Shown in pieces: positions 23,885-33,224 of a stretch of DNA of 34,690 bases (its first letter is position 1; every line of letters starts with the position of its first letter). Below the pieces are notes generated by a model. That model was not told the origin of the DNA. It saw nothing but the letters and a program-made list of their open reading frames with translations, and made no database searches. The position numbers were made by a program, and so were the translations under genes. The DNA lies in NCBI GenBank assembly GCA_963820415.1, contig CAWFZT010000003.1, positions 1 through 34,690 of the forward strand. The letters run 5' to 3'. This DNA comes from CAWFZT01 sp963820415 (GTDB lineage: Bacteria; Chloroflexota; Anaerolineae; Anaerolineales; Anaerolineaceae).

Positions 23885-25159
23885 TTATTTCGGCGGCAGG
23901 CGGTGCAGCTCGGCCGGGAAAATTAAATAGCAGGCTGTGGTCAATATCAGAGCAGCCGTCCAAAAATCGATCCCCAGGATGCGCAGCATAGCGGTCAGGT
24001 TGCGGTTGTCGGCGTAATGGCTGAAGCCAAGAATAGCCGCCGCAGCAAAGACTGCCTGACCCAATTCGATCCAGAAGACAGCTTTACTTTGCAGTTCGGG
24101 TCGAAGAACTGCCTCGATCTGCGGTTGCTGCAAGCTATGCCGGTTCCAGTTAAGGAAGAAGGCAACAAAAATCACGGCGAGCATAATGACTGGGAGGGAT
24201 TGGGCTTTCAGCACCAGGTAATACATGACCGGCAGAGCCACCAGCATGGCAGCCTGCGTGGCAGCGGTCCTGCCAATCTTAGGCCAACGCGTTTCCGCCA
24301 GGTTGGCTGCCCACCCCCCCGCCTGGCTGCCAACGGCCATCGAGACCAGCATGGCAGCAAAGACGAAGGGCGCGTCGATTTGGGTTAGATGCTTGATATC
24401 TACCAGCCAGGTTACCGAAAAGATAATCAGGGTATTGACCGTAGTAGTCACCAGGCTGCCCTGGAGCAGGTGCAACCATACTGTTGGGTGTTTGAGGATT
24501 TCGACCAGGGAGATGAACTGGTCCTTGAACCAGGTGGGCAGTCTGACAGGAGTTTTAGGCCCAGGTGTTTCCGTAGCAGTCGAACGTTGGGGGTTTTTGA
24601 CCAGCACGACCATGGCTCCTCCGGCTACGATGGACAGGCCGCCCAGTATGGTGAAACCATAGCGCCAGCCGATGGCGACAATGTTGAGCAATTCGGCCAG
24701 CATGATCGACATGACCACCAGGCCAAGTATGCCTCCCGCGTCCAGGACTTGTAAAATCCTTTCGCTTTGGCTGTCGTCGAAGGCATCTTTCACCAGGCTG
24801 ACGGCCAGGGGAATGTAACAGCCAAATCCAAGGCAAGCGACGCTCCGCACGATAAGAAGCTGCCAAAAGTCGGATGCCAGACCACATCCCAACGTCCAGA
24901 TTCCCCAAAAGCCAGCGAAGGCCGCTAACAGCCACTTACGATTGCCCCGATCAACGATCAATTTCCATAACGGGGCCCCGGCTGCCTGGAATAGAAGGTG
25001 GACGTTTTCCAGGATTCCCAGGGAAAGATAATTCAATCCGAGCAAATCCCGGATGGCGGGGAATAAAATAACCAGGGCCAGTTCCTGGGCGCGGTTGAAA
25101 AACGCTGCCATCCTCAAACCTGTCTGCAATCTTGAGGTAGTTCTTGTGTTTTCAGCCAT
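23885..25159 (-). CDS. Major facilitator superfamily transporter
   Basis: The 424-residue protein is polytopic, with about 12 membrane helices. It shows MFS patterns: GAPLWKLIVDRGNRKWLLAAFAGFWGIWTLG for the loop 2-3 region and YIPLAVSLVKDAFDDSQSERILQVLDAGGILG for the helix 4-5 region. A hydrophilic loop near 195-215 divides the two halves as usual. The substrate cannot be read from the sequence. It starts at ATG 25159, 42 bases after the M1 peptidase stop and on the same strand, so it is likely the last gene of a DUF2148-peptidase-transporter operon. Uptake of peptides or amino acids released by the peptidase is an attractive but unproven idea. Confidence 0.82.
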   Translation of the reverse strand: MAENTRTTSRLQTGLRMAAFFNRAQELALVILFPAIRDLLGLNYLSLGILENVHLLFQAAGAPLWKLIVDRGNRKWLLAAFAGFWGIWTLGCGLASDFWQLLIVRSVACLGFGCYIPLAVSLVKDAFDDSQSERILQVLDAGGILGLVVMSIMLAELLNIVAIGWRYGFTILGGLSIVAGGAMVVLVKNPQRSTATETPGPKTPVRLPTWFKDQFISLVEILKHPTVWLHLLQGSLVTTTVNTLIIFSVTWLVDIKHLTQIDAPFVFAAMLVSMAVGSQAGGWAANLAETRWPKIGRTAATQAAMLVALPVMYYLVLKAQSLPVIMLAVIFVAFFLNWNRHSLQQPQIEAVLRPELQSKAVFWIELGQAVFAAAAILGFSHYADNRNLTAMLRILGIDFWTAALILTTACYLIFPAELHRLPPK

Positions 25160-25201
25160 TTTCGCTCTCTTGTTCCTTCAATAAAGAATGCCAGACCAGG
25201 C

Positions 25202-26729
25202 TCAGGGCTTCTTGAAATACTCTCCGATCAAAGCATCCAGATTCTGCTGGGTGTGGTCGCCCAGCACGTTGAAGAAATCCGCTCCGGAGACCCAACCCTG
25301 GCGATAGCGGGTGGCGTAATCCTTCAAGAAGGCCAGGAACTCTTGATCGCCCATCTGCTTGCGCAGCGCCTGCATGAACAGGACCCCGCGCAGGTAAACT
25401 GCATTGACGTAAGGGCGGAAAGCATCGTAGTCGTAAATGGTGGTGTTGACCCACCCGGTGGGATTGAAGCGGTTTACGCGGAAATTCCACCACCAGTTCA
25501 CTTCATTGGGATACTGGCGTTCGTAGAAGAGCACCTCACTGTAAGTGGCCAGGGCTTCATCCAGCCAGGGTTCCATAGCCTGGTCGTTGCCCACCAGGCC
25601 GTACCACCACTGGTGGGCGGTCTCGTGGGCGCTGAGTGTCACCAGGTAAGCCTCCGGGCCACCCCCGTAGTGGGTGAAATAATTCTGGTCGAGAAAGGTA
25701 AATCCGTCGTATTCCATCCCGTCGAAGAAATCGCCTTCGACCATCGTCAGGCTGGCATGCGGATAAGCTCCGAAAAGGTCGGAATAGATCTGCAAGGCTT
25801 CGCCCATGCTCTTCAAAGCCATCTCTCCGGCCGTCTTGTCTTCAGGAAAAACGGTAACGAACAGCTTGACCTTGCCGGATGTACCGGTCAGCACTTCCAT
25901 TTGCTGGCTGGCCGACCAGGTAAAATTACGCGCCGCGCTCAACTGGTAGTGATAGCCTGTCTGCGAGTCGCCTTCAACCTGGGCGCTGGCTGAGATAACC
26001 AGGCTGATTTTCGGATCGCTCGGCAGTATATCGACCACAAAATCAGCCATATCGTAACACAGATGTTCGCCCAGGCCGGTGGGTGTGTAAACCAGCCAGC
26101 CCGTTCCGGACTGGTAATAAGGCAGGAATGGGTACCAGTCGCCCAGGTTGGTTTGGCGGGCGCCATAGCCGAGAATGCCGTTGCGCTGAGGCAGAGTTAA
26201 CTGGAAATTCAGGATCAAAGTAACGCTGTTTCCCGGCGCCAGGGGCTGCGGCAGGGCCACTGTCAGGCTGGCGCCTTTCAAACCGGAGCGCGGGATGGCA
26301 GTTCCATCCACCCAGGTGAGCGAATCGAGCTGAAAGACGCCGGGCGTGCGGTTCGGCTCGATCACCAACACCAGCTTGGAGATGGGCTCCGCACTGCGAT
26401 TGAAATAGGTGACCGTCTCATTTACTGCCAGATGGTGCCTGGCATAGTCGAATTGCACTTTCAGTGTGTATGTGGAGCGCCGCGGCAGTTGGCTCGGCCG
26501 TGGGGGACGCCTGAGGAGTGGCGGTCAGGCCAACCAGCGGGGTAGGGCTGGGTGGGACTGTGGCGGAAGGCGCCAGCAGGGTGAGCAGGCTGGAAGTTGG
26601 CGTCGTAACCGGCTTTTCCACCGGCATCACGCAGCCAACCAGGCAGGTAAGCCAGAGAACCAGGACAAAGATGTTCTTGAGACTGGTTTTGAAACCACCC
26701 TTCCCGCGTGTCTTTGTGGTTTCCTTCAT
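25202..26729 (-). CDS. M1-family (gluzincin) aminopeptidase-like lipoprotein, one frameshift
   Basis: This is a secreted metallopeptidase. A lipoprotein signal opens the gene (LVLWLTCLVGCVMP), followed by a Thr/Pro/Ser-rich linker. After a frame break near 26502-26506 the M1 fold follows: VQFDYARHHLAVNETVTYFN, then GDFFDGMEYDGFTFLDQNYF in the GxMEN region. The zinc site is SAHETAHQWWYGLVGNDQAMEPWLDEALATYSE (HExxH plus the third-ligand Glu). Removing one C from a run of five joins signal and catalytic parts into about 508 residues. The C-terminal domain is short compared with eukaryotic M1. ATG 26729 follows the DUF2148 stop by one base, so the genes are coupled. The break is probably a homopolymer error. 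Confidence 0.82.
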
Positions 26730-26730
26730 G

Positions 26731-27252
26731 TCAGCGCCGGTCGAAGTAAATACTCTTCCCGGTCACCGAGAGCGGGATGCCCATGACGAAATCCCAATCG
26801 ACCAGCTTGATCTGGCGCGCCGCAACCCCCGCCCGGTACATGATGCGGTTATCCACGTTGAGCAGCCCGGCCATTTTGACCGCCGAGCCGAGGGCAATCC
26901 CCATATCCAGGATGCGGTAGGCGCAGGTGGGGCCGCGGAACTCGCCTTCTACCGGCGCCTGCGCAGACAGCTCGCTGCAGGTTTCATATCCGCAGGCGGC
27001 GCAGTCCAGGGTGGCCGGCGCGGCAGCCTGGATGCCGATGAGAACTACCGCCTCTGAATTGAGCACGTTCTGGCCGTCCCGGTCGAAGTTGCCCTTGTGA
27101 GAGCTTTGGCCGTAGGCGATCATGGCCTGGCCCAACTGCTGCACCTCCTGGCCCCGGAGCAGTTTGACCTGCACGAAATTTTCACCGCGCGTTTTGGGCG
27201 CTGTGATGGCAGCCATCGCCATCAACTGGGCGACTGTATCCATTCCTTCCAT
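26731..27252 (-). CDS. DUF2148 ferredoxin-domain protein
   Basis: The 173-residue protein matches the DUF2148 family: AAITAPKTRGENFVQVKLL near the start, NSEAVVLIGIQAAAPATLDCAACGYETCSEL, then GPTCAYRILDMGIALGSAVKMAGLLNVDNRIMYRAGVAA and VMGIPLSVTGKSIYFDR. The Cys residues in DCAACGYETC and the later CAY could hold an iron-sulfur cluster, a feature of anaerobes. No biochemical role is established to my knowledge. The start ATG 27252 has GAGAGG upstream. It is the first gene of a minus-strand set with the M1 peptidase and an MFS transporter. Confidence 0.85.
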   Translation of the reverse strand: MEGMDTVAQLMAMAAITAPKTRGENFVQVKLLRGQEVQQLGQAMIAYGQSSHKGNFDRDGQNVLNSEAVVLIGIQAAAPATLDCAACGYETCSELSAQAPVEGEFRGPTCAYRILDMGIALGSAVKMAGLLNVDNRIMYRAGVAARQIKLVDWDFVMGIPLSVTGKSIYFDRR

Positions 27253-27302
27253 AGGGGCCTCTCGAGCAAAGAATTTTTACCGCAGGAAATGCTACCCTTT
27301 AG

Positions 27303-27311
27303 ATTTTAGCA
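27303..27311 (-). promoter_or_regulatory. Candidate extended -10 for the DUF2148-peptidase operon
   Basis: On the minus strand TGCTAAAAT fits TGn plus TAAAAT and lies about 50 bases upstream of ATG 27252. No convincing -35 is seen. Confidence 0.35.
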
Positions 27312-27419
27312 TATCTTGAAAAGGAGGCATGGTTGGCGGGCGCAATGGCTGCTCAGCCTGCGTCCTCGCAGGCGGTTGGGTTGGTAGACCGTGCCTTTCA
27401 GCAATATACCGGCCAGAAC

Positions 27420-27450
27420 AAAAAAACCGAGGGTTTTGACGCCCTCGGTT
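27420..27450 (-). terminator. Rho-independent terminator for the subtilase gene
   Basis: On the minus strand AACCGAGGG and CCCTCGGTT form a 9-bp stem with an 8-base loop, followed by a run of seven T (complement of 27420-27426). It lies 30 bases beyond the protease stop codon. Confidence 0.88.
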
Positions 27451-27479
27451 CTCAGATTATTCGTAACAGATATCTCGGA

Positions 27480-29804
27480 CTAGTAAGGGGTAGAGTCGCT
27501 GCACTCATCGATATAGGTGTAACTCGGCGACCCCGATACTCCAGAAGTAATACTGAATGGATACCACCATTGTGAGCTTGATCCGCAATTGCCACCCTTA
27601 TTGACTCTGTACTTGATCACGCCATCCTTCCAGACGAAGGCGGAGGTATTGCCGGAATCCAGCAGGTTATCCCCCGAAGTATTAACATCTATCATTGTAA
27701 AATAATAGGTTCCTGAATAATAAGGTAAAGCCGAAACGCCGGGGCGGTTGCGGATGATCAGCGATTCGAAGTACCAATCGTAGTTCACCCAGCGCGCATA
27801 TGGAAACGTACTCATTGAACCATAAGGACCGACGTCCGGATCTCCATAACTCGGGTCGTAGTAAGCCTCATCACTCACGACAAATTTGTCAGCGTCCGGT
27901 AGCCAGCCTACCACATTTGGAATCGCACCATTTAGCGATTGCCCGACCACGGCAAAGTTGACCGACTTTTGCGGCACCGCCGCCCAGGCAGGTACCCAAG
28001 AACCGCCGAACGGATAAACAGTGCCATTCGTGTTGTACCAGGTATCGAAGGCATTTTGCGCCGAAGCAGTGTAGTTGGATAAGCTGATTTTAGGTGTGTA
28101 CGTGGATCCAGTTCCGCCCGGCGCCGGCAGGTTGATTAGATCTGCAAAACTGGTGAAACTGGCCCCGATGACTACCCCGGTATACGGGTTTTTGACCGGT
28201 ACGGAGGTAATGACCGCCGACGCTTTCAGAGAGCTTCCCTGGTAGAGAGAAACGGTGGCGCCGACCAGCGGCATATCCGTGTTGGCGTCCACCCCGCTCA
28301 GGGTGATGCCGCCCCGTTCCATGGCGTTTGACACGCTCACCAGCCTGGCGTTGCTCATCGTAGAGTCCCAGCATTTGTCAGCCGGGTCGGTATCCAACGT
28401 CCACGCGTGATCGTACAGCCAGGATTCAATCTGTGAGTTGCTCAAGGTGGGCTTATAACCCCAGGCGCGGGCAGCCGCAGCCGAAACAAAGGGGGTCGCC
28501 ATCGAAGTCCCGCTCAGGTAGGCATAGCGGGTGGGATAACCTGCAAATTGGTTCAGAAAGAAGGGTTTATCCCAGGGCGTGGTGGAAAGGATATCCGTGC
28601 CCGGGGCGACAAAATTGACCCAAGTGCCGAAAGTTGAATAGTTAGCCTGGCAGTCCTCATTGAGTAACCAATTACCGTCCACATCCTGGTACAGGTAACC
28701 GGCCGCCCCCACCGCCAGCACCTTACCTGAAAACTCGGGATAGCTAGCGTAATAGGCGGGATAGCTGGCCGCGTTTGTATATGGGGGGTCGTCTTGGGCA
28801 GAATTCCCTGCGGCCGCCACCACAAGCTTGCCCACGCGATTACTACCAGGGGGAGGATTTACGGCGTAATCGATGGCATTATATTCAGAGGTTGAAGGGT
28901 CAAATCCGCCCAGGCTGAGGCTGAGAATGTTTACATCGCTGCGGTTGGCGCAGTAGTATATCCCCTGGGCCACGTCGTAGTTCGTGCCGTAGCCGTTGGC
29001 ATCCAATACTTTGACAGCCACCACTTTGCCGGTTGAAACTCCAGCGATGCCCTGCTTGTTGTTTGCCACGGCCGCGATGATCCCGGCCACGTGCGTTCCA
29101 TGCCCAAAATCGTCCATCGGGTCGGCGTCGTAGTTCACGAAATCGAAGCCTTTGATTATTTTTCCGGCCAGGTCAGGGTGCAGATAATCCACGCCGGTAT
29201 CGATCACGCACACGTTTTTGCTGGCGGTCGTGTTATTCCAGACCATATCCGCTCCCACATAGCTCCACCCCCAGTTGTCCCACAGCGACGGATCGTTCGG
29301 GTAAGTCGCCTTGACAGTCGATCCACTCTTGGTTTTGGCGGCTTTTAACCCGGAGATGGGATAAGCCATCTTTTCAACCTTGCCGTCTTTGGTATGCCCA
29401 CTGCGGATCACGTAAGAGGATTTAGGGACTTTGGTCTGGTCGACCGGCGGGTCGATCAGCTTGACGATGTAGTTCGGCTCGGCATATTTGACCCCCTTCC
29501 TGTTTTTCAGGTTGGCTGCCAGGGCGTTGATATCCGCCCCTTCGGGCGCCTTCAGCAAGCTCATTCCCCCCAAGCCTGATTTCAAGACCGTCGCCCCGAC
29601 TGAACTGGCCACCGTATCGGCCTGCGCCGTCAGCTCCCCAGGCGCCTGGCTGGGGTTGAATCCGACCACCAGCTCGCCGGGCACGTAGGCTTGGTCGGCT
29701 GCCGGTTGCACCGCCGGCGCCTTGGCCTGGGCCGCGGAAAATCCGGACCCAGAAAACAACAGCATGACGACCAGAAACATCGAGAACAACATGCGCTTTT
29801 TCAT
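27480..29804 (-). CDS. Secreted subtilisin-like serine protease (S8)
   Basis: The 774-residue protein has a signal peptide (residues 1-28, cleaved after SAAQA or nearby). Its I9-like propeptide (YVPGELVVGFNPSQ...KGVKYAEPNYIVKL) keeps it inactive until cleaved. The catalytic domain runs from about 165 to 480, with triad D202 (VIDTGVD), H235 (GHGTHVAG) and S434 (SGTSMATP); the oxyanion residue is N334 (AAGNS). A carboxypeptidase-regulatory-like beta domain follows (ITLSGVDANTDMPLVGATVSLYQG). The last 200 residues form an uncharacterised C-terminal region with many Tyr, Trp and Asn, ending ECSDSTPY. ATG 29804 has GGGAGG upstream, and a strong terminator follows. It probably degrades extracellular protein as a nutrient source. 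Confidence 0.93.
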   Translation of the reverse strand: MKKRMLFSMFLVVMLLFSGSGFSAAQAKAPAVQPAADQAYVPGELVVGFNPSQAPGELTAQADTVASSVGATVLKSGLGGMSLLKAPEGADINALAANLKNRKGVKYAEPNYIVKLIDPPVDQTKVPKSSYVIRSGHTKDGKVEKMAYPISGLKAAKTKSGSTVKATYPNDPSLWDNWGWSYVGADMVWNNTTASKNVCVIDTGVDYLHPDLAGKIIKGFDFVNYDADPMDDFGHGTHVAGIIAAVANNKQGIAGVSTGKVVAVKVLDANGYGTNYDVAQGIYYCANRSDVNILSLSLGGFDPSTSEYNAIDYAVNPPPGSNRVGKLVVAAAGNSAQDDPPYTNAASYPAYYASYPEFSGKVLAVGAAGYLYQDVDGNWLLNEDCQANYSTFGTWVNFVAPGTDILSTTPWDKPFFLNQFAGYPTRYAYLSGTSMATPFVSAAAARAWGYKPTLSNSQIESWLYDHAWTLDTDPADKCWDSTMSNARLVSVSNAMERGGITLSGVDANTDMPLVGATVSLYQGSSLKASAVITSVPVKNPYTGVVIGASFTSFADLINLPAPGGTGSTYTPKISLSNYTASAQNAFDTWYNTNGTVYPFGGSWVPAWAAVPQKSVNFAVVGQSLNGAIPNVVGWLPDADKFVVSDEAYYDPSYGDPDVGPYGSMSTFPYARWVNYDWYFESLIIRNRPGVSALPYYSGTYYFTMIDVNTSGDNLLDSGNTSAFVWKDGVIKYRVNKGGNCGSSSQWWYPFSITSGVSGSPSYTYIDECSDSTPY

Positions 29805-30011
29805 ACATTCCTCCCGAAAGCCTGTGTTTGGATTAGACTGGAAAATATATACGCCTGGCCAAACCAGAAGGCGGCCATCTTACCCACTTTTATTCTTCTG
29901 TGAAGGTTATTCTCCCCGGACAGCTACTTGTTATTAAAGGTCAATGTTATGCCTGAATCCTAAAAATGGCAATGTTTGCGAACTCACAAATTTGAAAATT
30001 AAGGTTTTTAT
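29805..30011. other. Intergenic region upstream of the subtilase
   Basis: No gene is supported here. The minus-strand leader of the subtilase contains TATATA near 29848, a weak -10 candidate without a clear -35. The last eight bases, GTTTTTAT (30004-30011), form the left member of the direct repeat flanking element B. Confidence 0.4.
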
Positions 30012-30119
30012 GGCTCATTGGGATTTACCGTGGGGTCCCCGGATTTTGGGTTGTGAGCGTGCGTATGCACGCTCACAACCCAGAATCTGGGAGTTCACCG
30101 CGGGTATTCCCAGAGAACC
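30012..30119. mobile_element. MITE-like palindromic element, copy B (54-nt hairpin with wobble pairs)
   Basis: The core hairpin at 30038-30091 has 27-base arms like copy A and is centred on GCGTGCGTATGCACGC. The arms differ from perfect complementarity at three positions, each of which still pairs as G-U in RNA. Outer flanks TCATTGGGA and TTCCCAGAGA form imperfect terminal inverted repeats. GTTTTTAT stands on both sides (30004-30011 and 30120-30127), as a target duplication would. The target sequence is unrelated to that at copy A. The element lies between divergent genes, immediately before the candidate -10 of alaX. Confidence 0.68.
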
Positions 30120-30133
30120 GTTTTTATTATGGT

Positions 30134-30139
30134 TATAAT
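30134..30139 (+). promoter_or_regulatory. Candidate -10 for alaX
   Basis: A perfect TATAAT lies 33 bases upstream of the ATG at 30173. The -35 position falls inside the right flank of palindromic element B and has no good match, so the insertion may have altered this promoter. Confidence 0.45.
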
Positions 30140-30172
30140 GAAGTCCTATTTTGAATTATAAAGGAGTGAGGG

Positions 30173-30895
30173 ATGACTGATCTGCTTTACCAGACCGATA
30201 GTTATTTGCAGGAATTCGATGCCAGCGTTACCGCCGTCGATGAAAATACCCGCTCGGTGGTGCTGGAGCGCAGCGCTTTTTACCCGGGTGGAGGAGGGCA
30301 GCCCTGCGATAACGGGGTCTTGTCGCTGGCCGGACAAACCTGGGCGGTATCCCGCTTGCGTAAAGGCCCCCAGGCAGTTGAACATATCCTGGACGGCGAA
30401 GGACACCTTCCGGCCACCGGGGCGATTCTGCATGGAAAGATAAATTGGGAGCATCGCTACCAGTTGATGCGCACCCATACCGCTTTGCATATCCTGTGCG
30501 GGGTAGTCTTCCGCGATTACGGCGCCGCGGTTACCGGTGGAGACATGGAACCCCTCAAAGGGCGCATGGATTTTGAGTTCGAGTCGCTGTCCAAAGACCT
30601 GGTGCGGGCAATCGAGGAAACCGTCAACCGTGAGGTAGCGGCTGCGCATCCGATCAGGGTGCAAATTCTGCCGCGCCAGCAGGCATTTGAGATCCCCGAC
30701 CTGATCCGCACCAAAATCAACCTACTGCCGCCGGATATCCAGTACGTGCGCGTGGTGGAGCTGGTTGGCCTGGACCTGCAGGCGGACGGCGGCACGCACG
30801 TGGCCAATACCCGCGAAGTGGGGCGTATCCACGTGGTGGACTACAAGAGCAAGGGCAAAATCAATAAACGCCTGTATATCGAGATGGAAGAATAA
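30173..30895 (+). CDS. alaX: Alanyl-tRNA editing protein AlaX family
   Basis: AlaX proteins hydrolyse Ser or Gly wrongly attached to tRNA-Ala. The 240-residue protein has the family opening VVLERSAFYPGGGGQPCDNG, the first zinc motif H102-x3-H106 in MRTHTALHILCG, and the second in LDLQADGGTHVANTREVG. The usual Cys of CGGTH is Asp (D205) while H209 remains, so the zinc would have three His and one Asp or water. It lacks the aminoacylation domain of AlaRS and has a medium length, like AlaX-M. The ribosome binding site AAAGGAG precedes ATG 30173. Confidence 0.88.
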   Translation: MTDLLYQTDSYLQEFDASVTAVDENTRSVVLERSAFYPGGGGQPCDNGVLSLAGQTWAVSRLRKGPQAVEHILDGEGHLPATGAILHGKINWEHRYQLMRTHTALHILCGVVFRDYGAAVTGGDMEPLKGRMDFEFESLSKDLVRAIEETVNREVAAAHPIRVQILPRQQAFEIPDLIRTKINLLPPDIQYVRVVELVGLDLQADGGTHVANTREVGRIHVVDYKSKGKINKRLYIEMEE

Positions 30896-31053
30896 AGAAA
30901 TGAGCACTTTTCTGCATAGGATAATTGTATGACAAGCCTGATGACGGTTGACACTTCCCTTTAACATTGGCGATGGGGATAATCAGGATGGCGACAGAGG
31001 ACAATTGCCACAGATATTATCAAAGAACTCTAAATATTTTATAGGAGGAACGA

Positions 31054-31296
31054 ATGCCCGTCAAGGGACGGATCGTTGTCAATGAAGTATATTGCAAGGG
31101 CTGTGAGTTGTGCGTAGCCGCTTGCCCGCAGCATGTAATGGCCCTCGACCAGGACCGCATCACCCCCAAAGGTTACCACCCGGCCAGCTTGATCGCCGAG
31201 GGCTGCACCGGTTGCGCAATTTGCGCTGTCGTCTGCCCTGAAGCTGCCATCACCGTCTACCGTGAACCCATCCGTGCCAGACAGGCCGTCGTTTAG
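31054..31296 (+). CDS. korD: 2-oxoacid:ferredoxin oxidoreductase, ferredoxin (delta) subunit
   Basis: The 80-residue protein holds two complete [4Fe-4S] motifs, C14-x2-C17-x2-C20-x3-C24-P and C51-x2-C54-x2-C57-x3-C61-P, in the typical order of the delta subunit of 2-oxoglutarate or 2-oxoisovalerate ferredoxin oxidoreductases. It carries electrons from the TPP enzyme to soluble ferredoxin in the cytoplasm. Its ATG 31054 follows AGGAGGA, and korA starts 12 bases after its stop. The order delta-alpha-beta-gamma is common in anaerobes. Confidence 0.85.
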   Translation: MPVKGRIVVNEVYCKGCELCVAACPQHVMALDQDRITPKGYHPASLIAEGCTGCAICAVVCPEAAITVYREPIRARQAVV

Positions 31297-31308
31297 GAGG
31301 GTAGCAGG

Positions 31309-32414
31309 ATGCGAGAGCTATTGAAAGGGAACGAAGCCATTGCTGAAGCCGCCATTCGCGCCGGCTTGCAGGCCTATTTTGGCTACCCGATCACCCCGCA
31401 GACCGAACTGCTGGAATGGATGTCCCGCCGCATGCCCGAATTGGGGCGCGCCTTTGTCCAGGCGGAAAGCGAACTGGGGGCGATCAATATGGTCTATGGC
31501 GCAGCCTGCACCGGCGCCCGCGTGATGACCTCCTCCTCCAGCCCGGGATCAGTTTGATGATGGAAGGGCTGTCATACATCGCCGGGACCGAAGTGCCGAT
31601 GGTGTTGGTAGACGTGATGCGCGGCGGGCCGGGCCTGGGCAACATCGCCCCGGCCCAGTCAGATTACAACCAGATCGTGCACGGCGGCGGGCACGGCGAT
31701 TACCACGCCATCGTGCTGGCGCCGGCCAGCGTGCAGGAATCGATCGACCTGACCGTCCTGGCTTTCGACCTGGCGGAAAAATATCGCACGATTGTGGCCG
31801 TTCTGACGGATGGCAGCCTGGGCCAGATGATGGAACCCGGCGAACTGCCGCCCATGCAGCCGGTGCGCGCCGCTCACCCGGATTGGGCGGCGACCGGCGC
31901 GATGGGACGCCAACGCAATATCCTTTCTTCCATTTACCTGGATCCCCCCGCTGAAGAGCGCTTAACCTGAAGATCCTCGAAGTGGCAGCAGATCGAAGCC
32001 AACGAGGTGCGCTACAAAGAATATTACATGGAGGATGCCCGCTATGCGGTGGTCGGCTTTGGTTCGGCCGGCCGCGTGGCGCTTTCAGCAGTGCGCGCTG
32101 CCCGCGCCGAGGGCATCCCGGTCGGTTTGCTGCGCCCGATCACGGTCAGCCCTTTCCCCGAAGAAGTGCTGCGAAAACTCAGCCAGCGCGTCGAAGGCAT
32201 GCTGGTGGTGGAGATGAACTCCGGGCAGATGCTGGACGATGTGCTGCGTATTTCAGGCAACCGCATCCCGGTCGAATTCTTCGGCCGCATGGGCGGCGTG
32301 ATGCCCTTCCCGGACGAAATTCTGGATGAAATCCGCCGGCTGGCGGCAGGCAATTTAGCCATCGACAGCCGCCCACGCGATCGCTGGCTTAAACGCATGC
32401 TGGAAAGAAACTGA
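31309..32414 (+). CDS. korA: 2-oxoacid:ferredoxin oxidoreductase alpha subunit, frameshifted
   Basis: Together with korB this subunit oxidatively decarboxylates a 2-oxoacid to an acyl-CoA. It opens MRELLKGNEAIAEAAIRAGLQAYFGYPITPQTELLEWM, then GAARVMTSSSSPG-ISLMMEGLSYIAGTEVPMVLVDVMRGGPGLGN-type family sequence. The C-terminal transketolase-like domain is YAVVGFGSAGRVALSAVRAARAEGIPVGLLRPITVSPFPEE. Three pieces in two frames need joining: one G appears missing at 31545-31547, and near 31961-31980 a TGA is explained by loss of three A bases in two runs. The total is close to the usual 370 residues. The substrate (2-oxoglutarate or branched-chain oxoacid) is not decidable by eye. Confidence 0.82.
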
Positions 32415-32429
32415 CAGGAGACGAGCAAA

Positions 32430-33210
32430 ATGGCAATCCTGAACTCTGAAGCAGAACAAGTGGTTTACCACGGCCAGGGGCTATGACCGAGGTCTCTACC
32501 CATTACTGCCCCGGCTGCACGCATGGTGTGGCGCACCGCCTGGTGGCAGAAGTGATCGATGAAATGAACCTGCGCGAACGCATGATCGGGGTAGCCTCGG
32601 TTGGCTGCTCGGTGTTTGCTTACAATTATTTTGATTTTGACTTGGTGCAGGCGCCGCACGGCCGCGCCCCGGCCATGGCGACCGGCGTCAAGCGTGTCTT
32701 ACCTGACCGGATCGTGTTGACCTACCAGGGCGATGGCGATATGGCCTCCATCGGCATGGGTGAAATCGTGCATGCCGCTGCCCGCGGCGAAAATATCACC
32801 GTGATCTTTATCAACAATGCCAACTACGGCATGACCGGCGGGCAAATGGCTCCCACCACCCTGCCCGGGCAGAAGACCACTTCATCTCCCAACGGCCGGG
32901 ATGTGGAGCTCATGGGCTATCCCATCCGCGCCTCCGAACTGCTGGCGACGCTGGATGGCGCCAGCTACGTCGTCCGGCGCAGCCTGCACGACCCCAAGAA
33001 CATCCGCCTGGCCAAAAAAGCCATCCGCATGGCCTTTGAAACGCAGGTGCGCGGGTTGGGCTTTTCGATGGTAGAGCTGCTTTCCACCTGCCCGACCAAC
33101 TGGGGGTTGACGCCGGTGCAGGCCACGCAGTGGCTGGAAGAGAAGATGGCCGTTATTATCCGCTCAAAGATTTCAAAGTTCATCCGGCCGTGGCCGCGGT
33201 GCGCATCTAA
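32430..33210 (+). CDS. korB: 2-oxoacid:ferredoxin oxidoreductase beta (TPP-binding) subunit, frameshifted
   Basis: This thiamine-diphosphate subunit carries HYCPGCTHGVAHRLVAEVI (first cluster/TPP contact), ASVGCSVFAYNYFDFD, GRAPAMATGVKR, and the TPP motif TYQGDGDMASIGMGEI...NNANYGMTGGQMAPTT. The start ATG 32430 has CAGGAG upstream. One C seems missing near 32469, which puts a stop after 17 codons. Near 33153 one T seems missing; with it restored the end reads AVYYPLKDFKVHPAVAAVRI and stops at TAA 33210. Without repair the frame runs on into korC and gives a false beta-gamma fusion. It is about 260 residues after repair, as usual for VorA/KorB types. Confidence 0.84.
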
Positions 33211-33224
33211 GCGCGGAGGACAGC

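Noticed and set aside
27333..27575. Plus-strand small ORF beginning near a GGAGG sequence
   Set aside because: It runs through the subtilase terminator and antisense into its 3' end; the nearest ATG is one base from GGAGG, too close for initiation.
29944..30138. 64-codon ORF upstream of alaX
   Set aside because: It consists mostly of palindromic element B and lacks a ribosome binding site.
30948..30983. TTGACA as a promoter for korDABC
   Set aside because: A perfect -35 is present, but the nearest -10-like GATAAT lies 24 bases away, outside the usual spacing.
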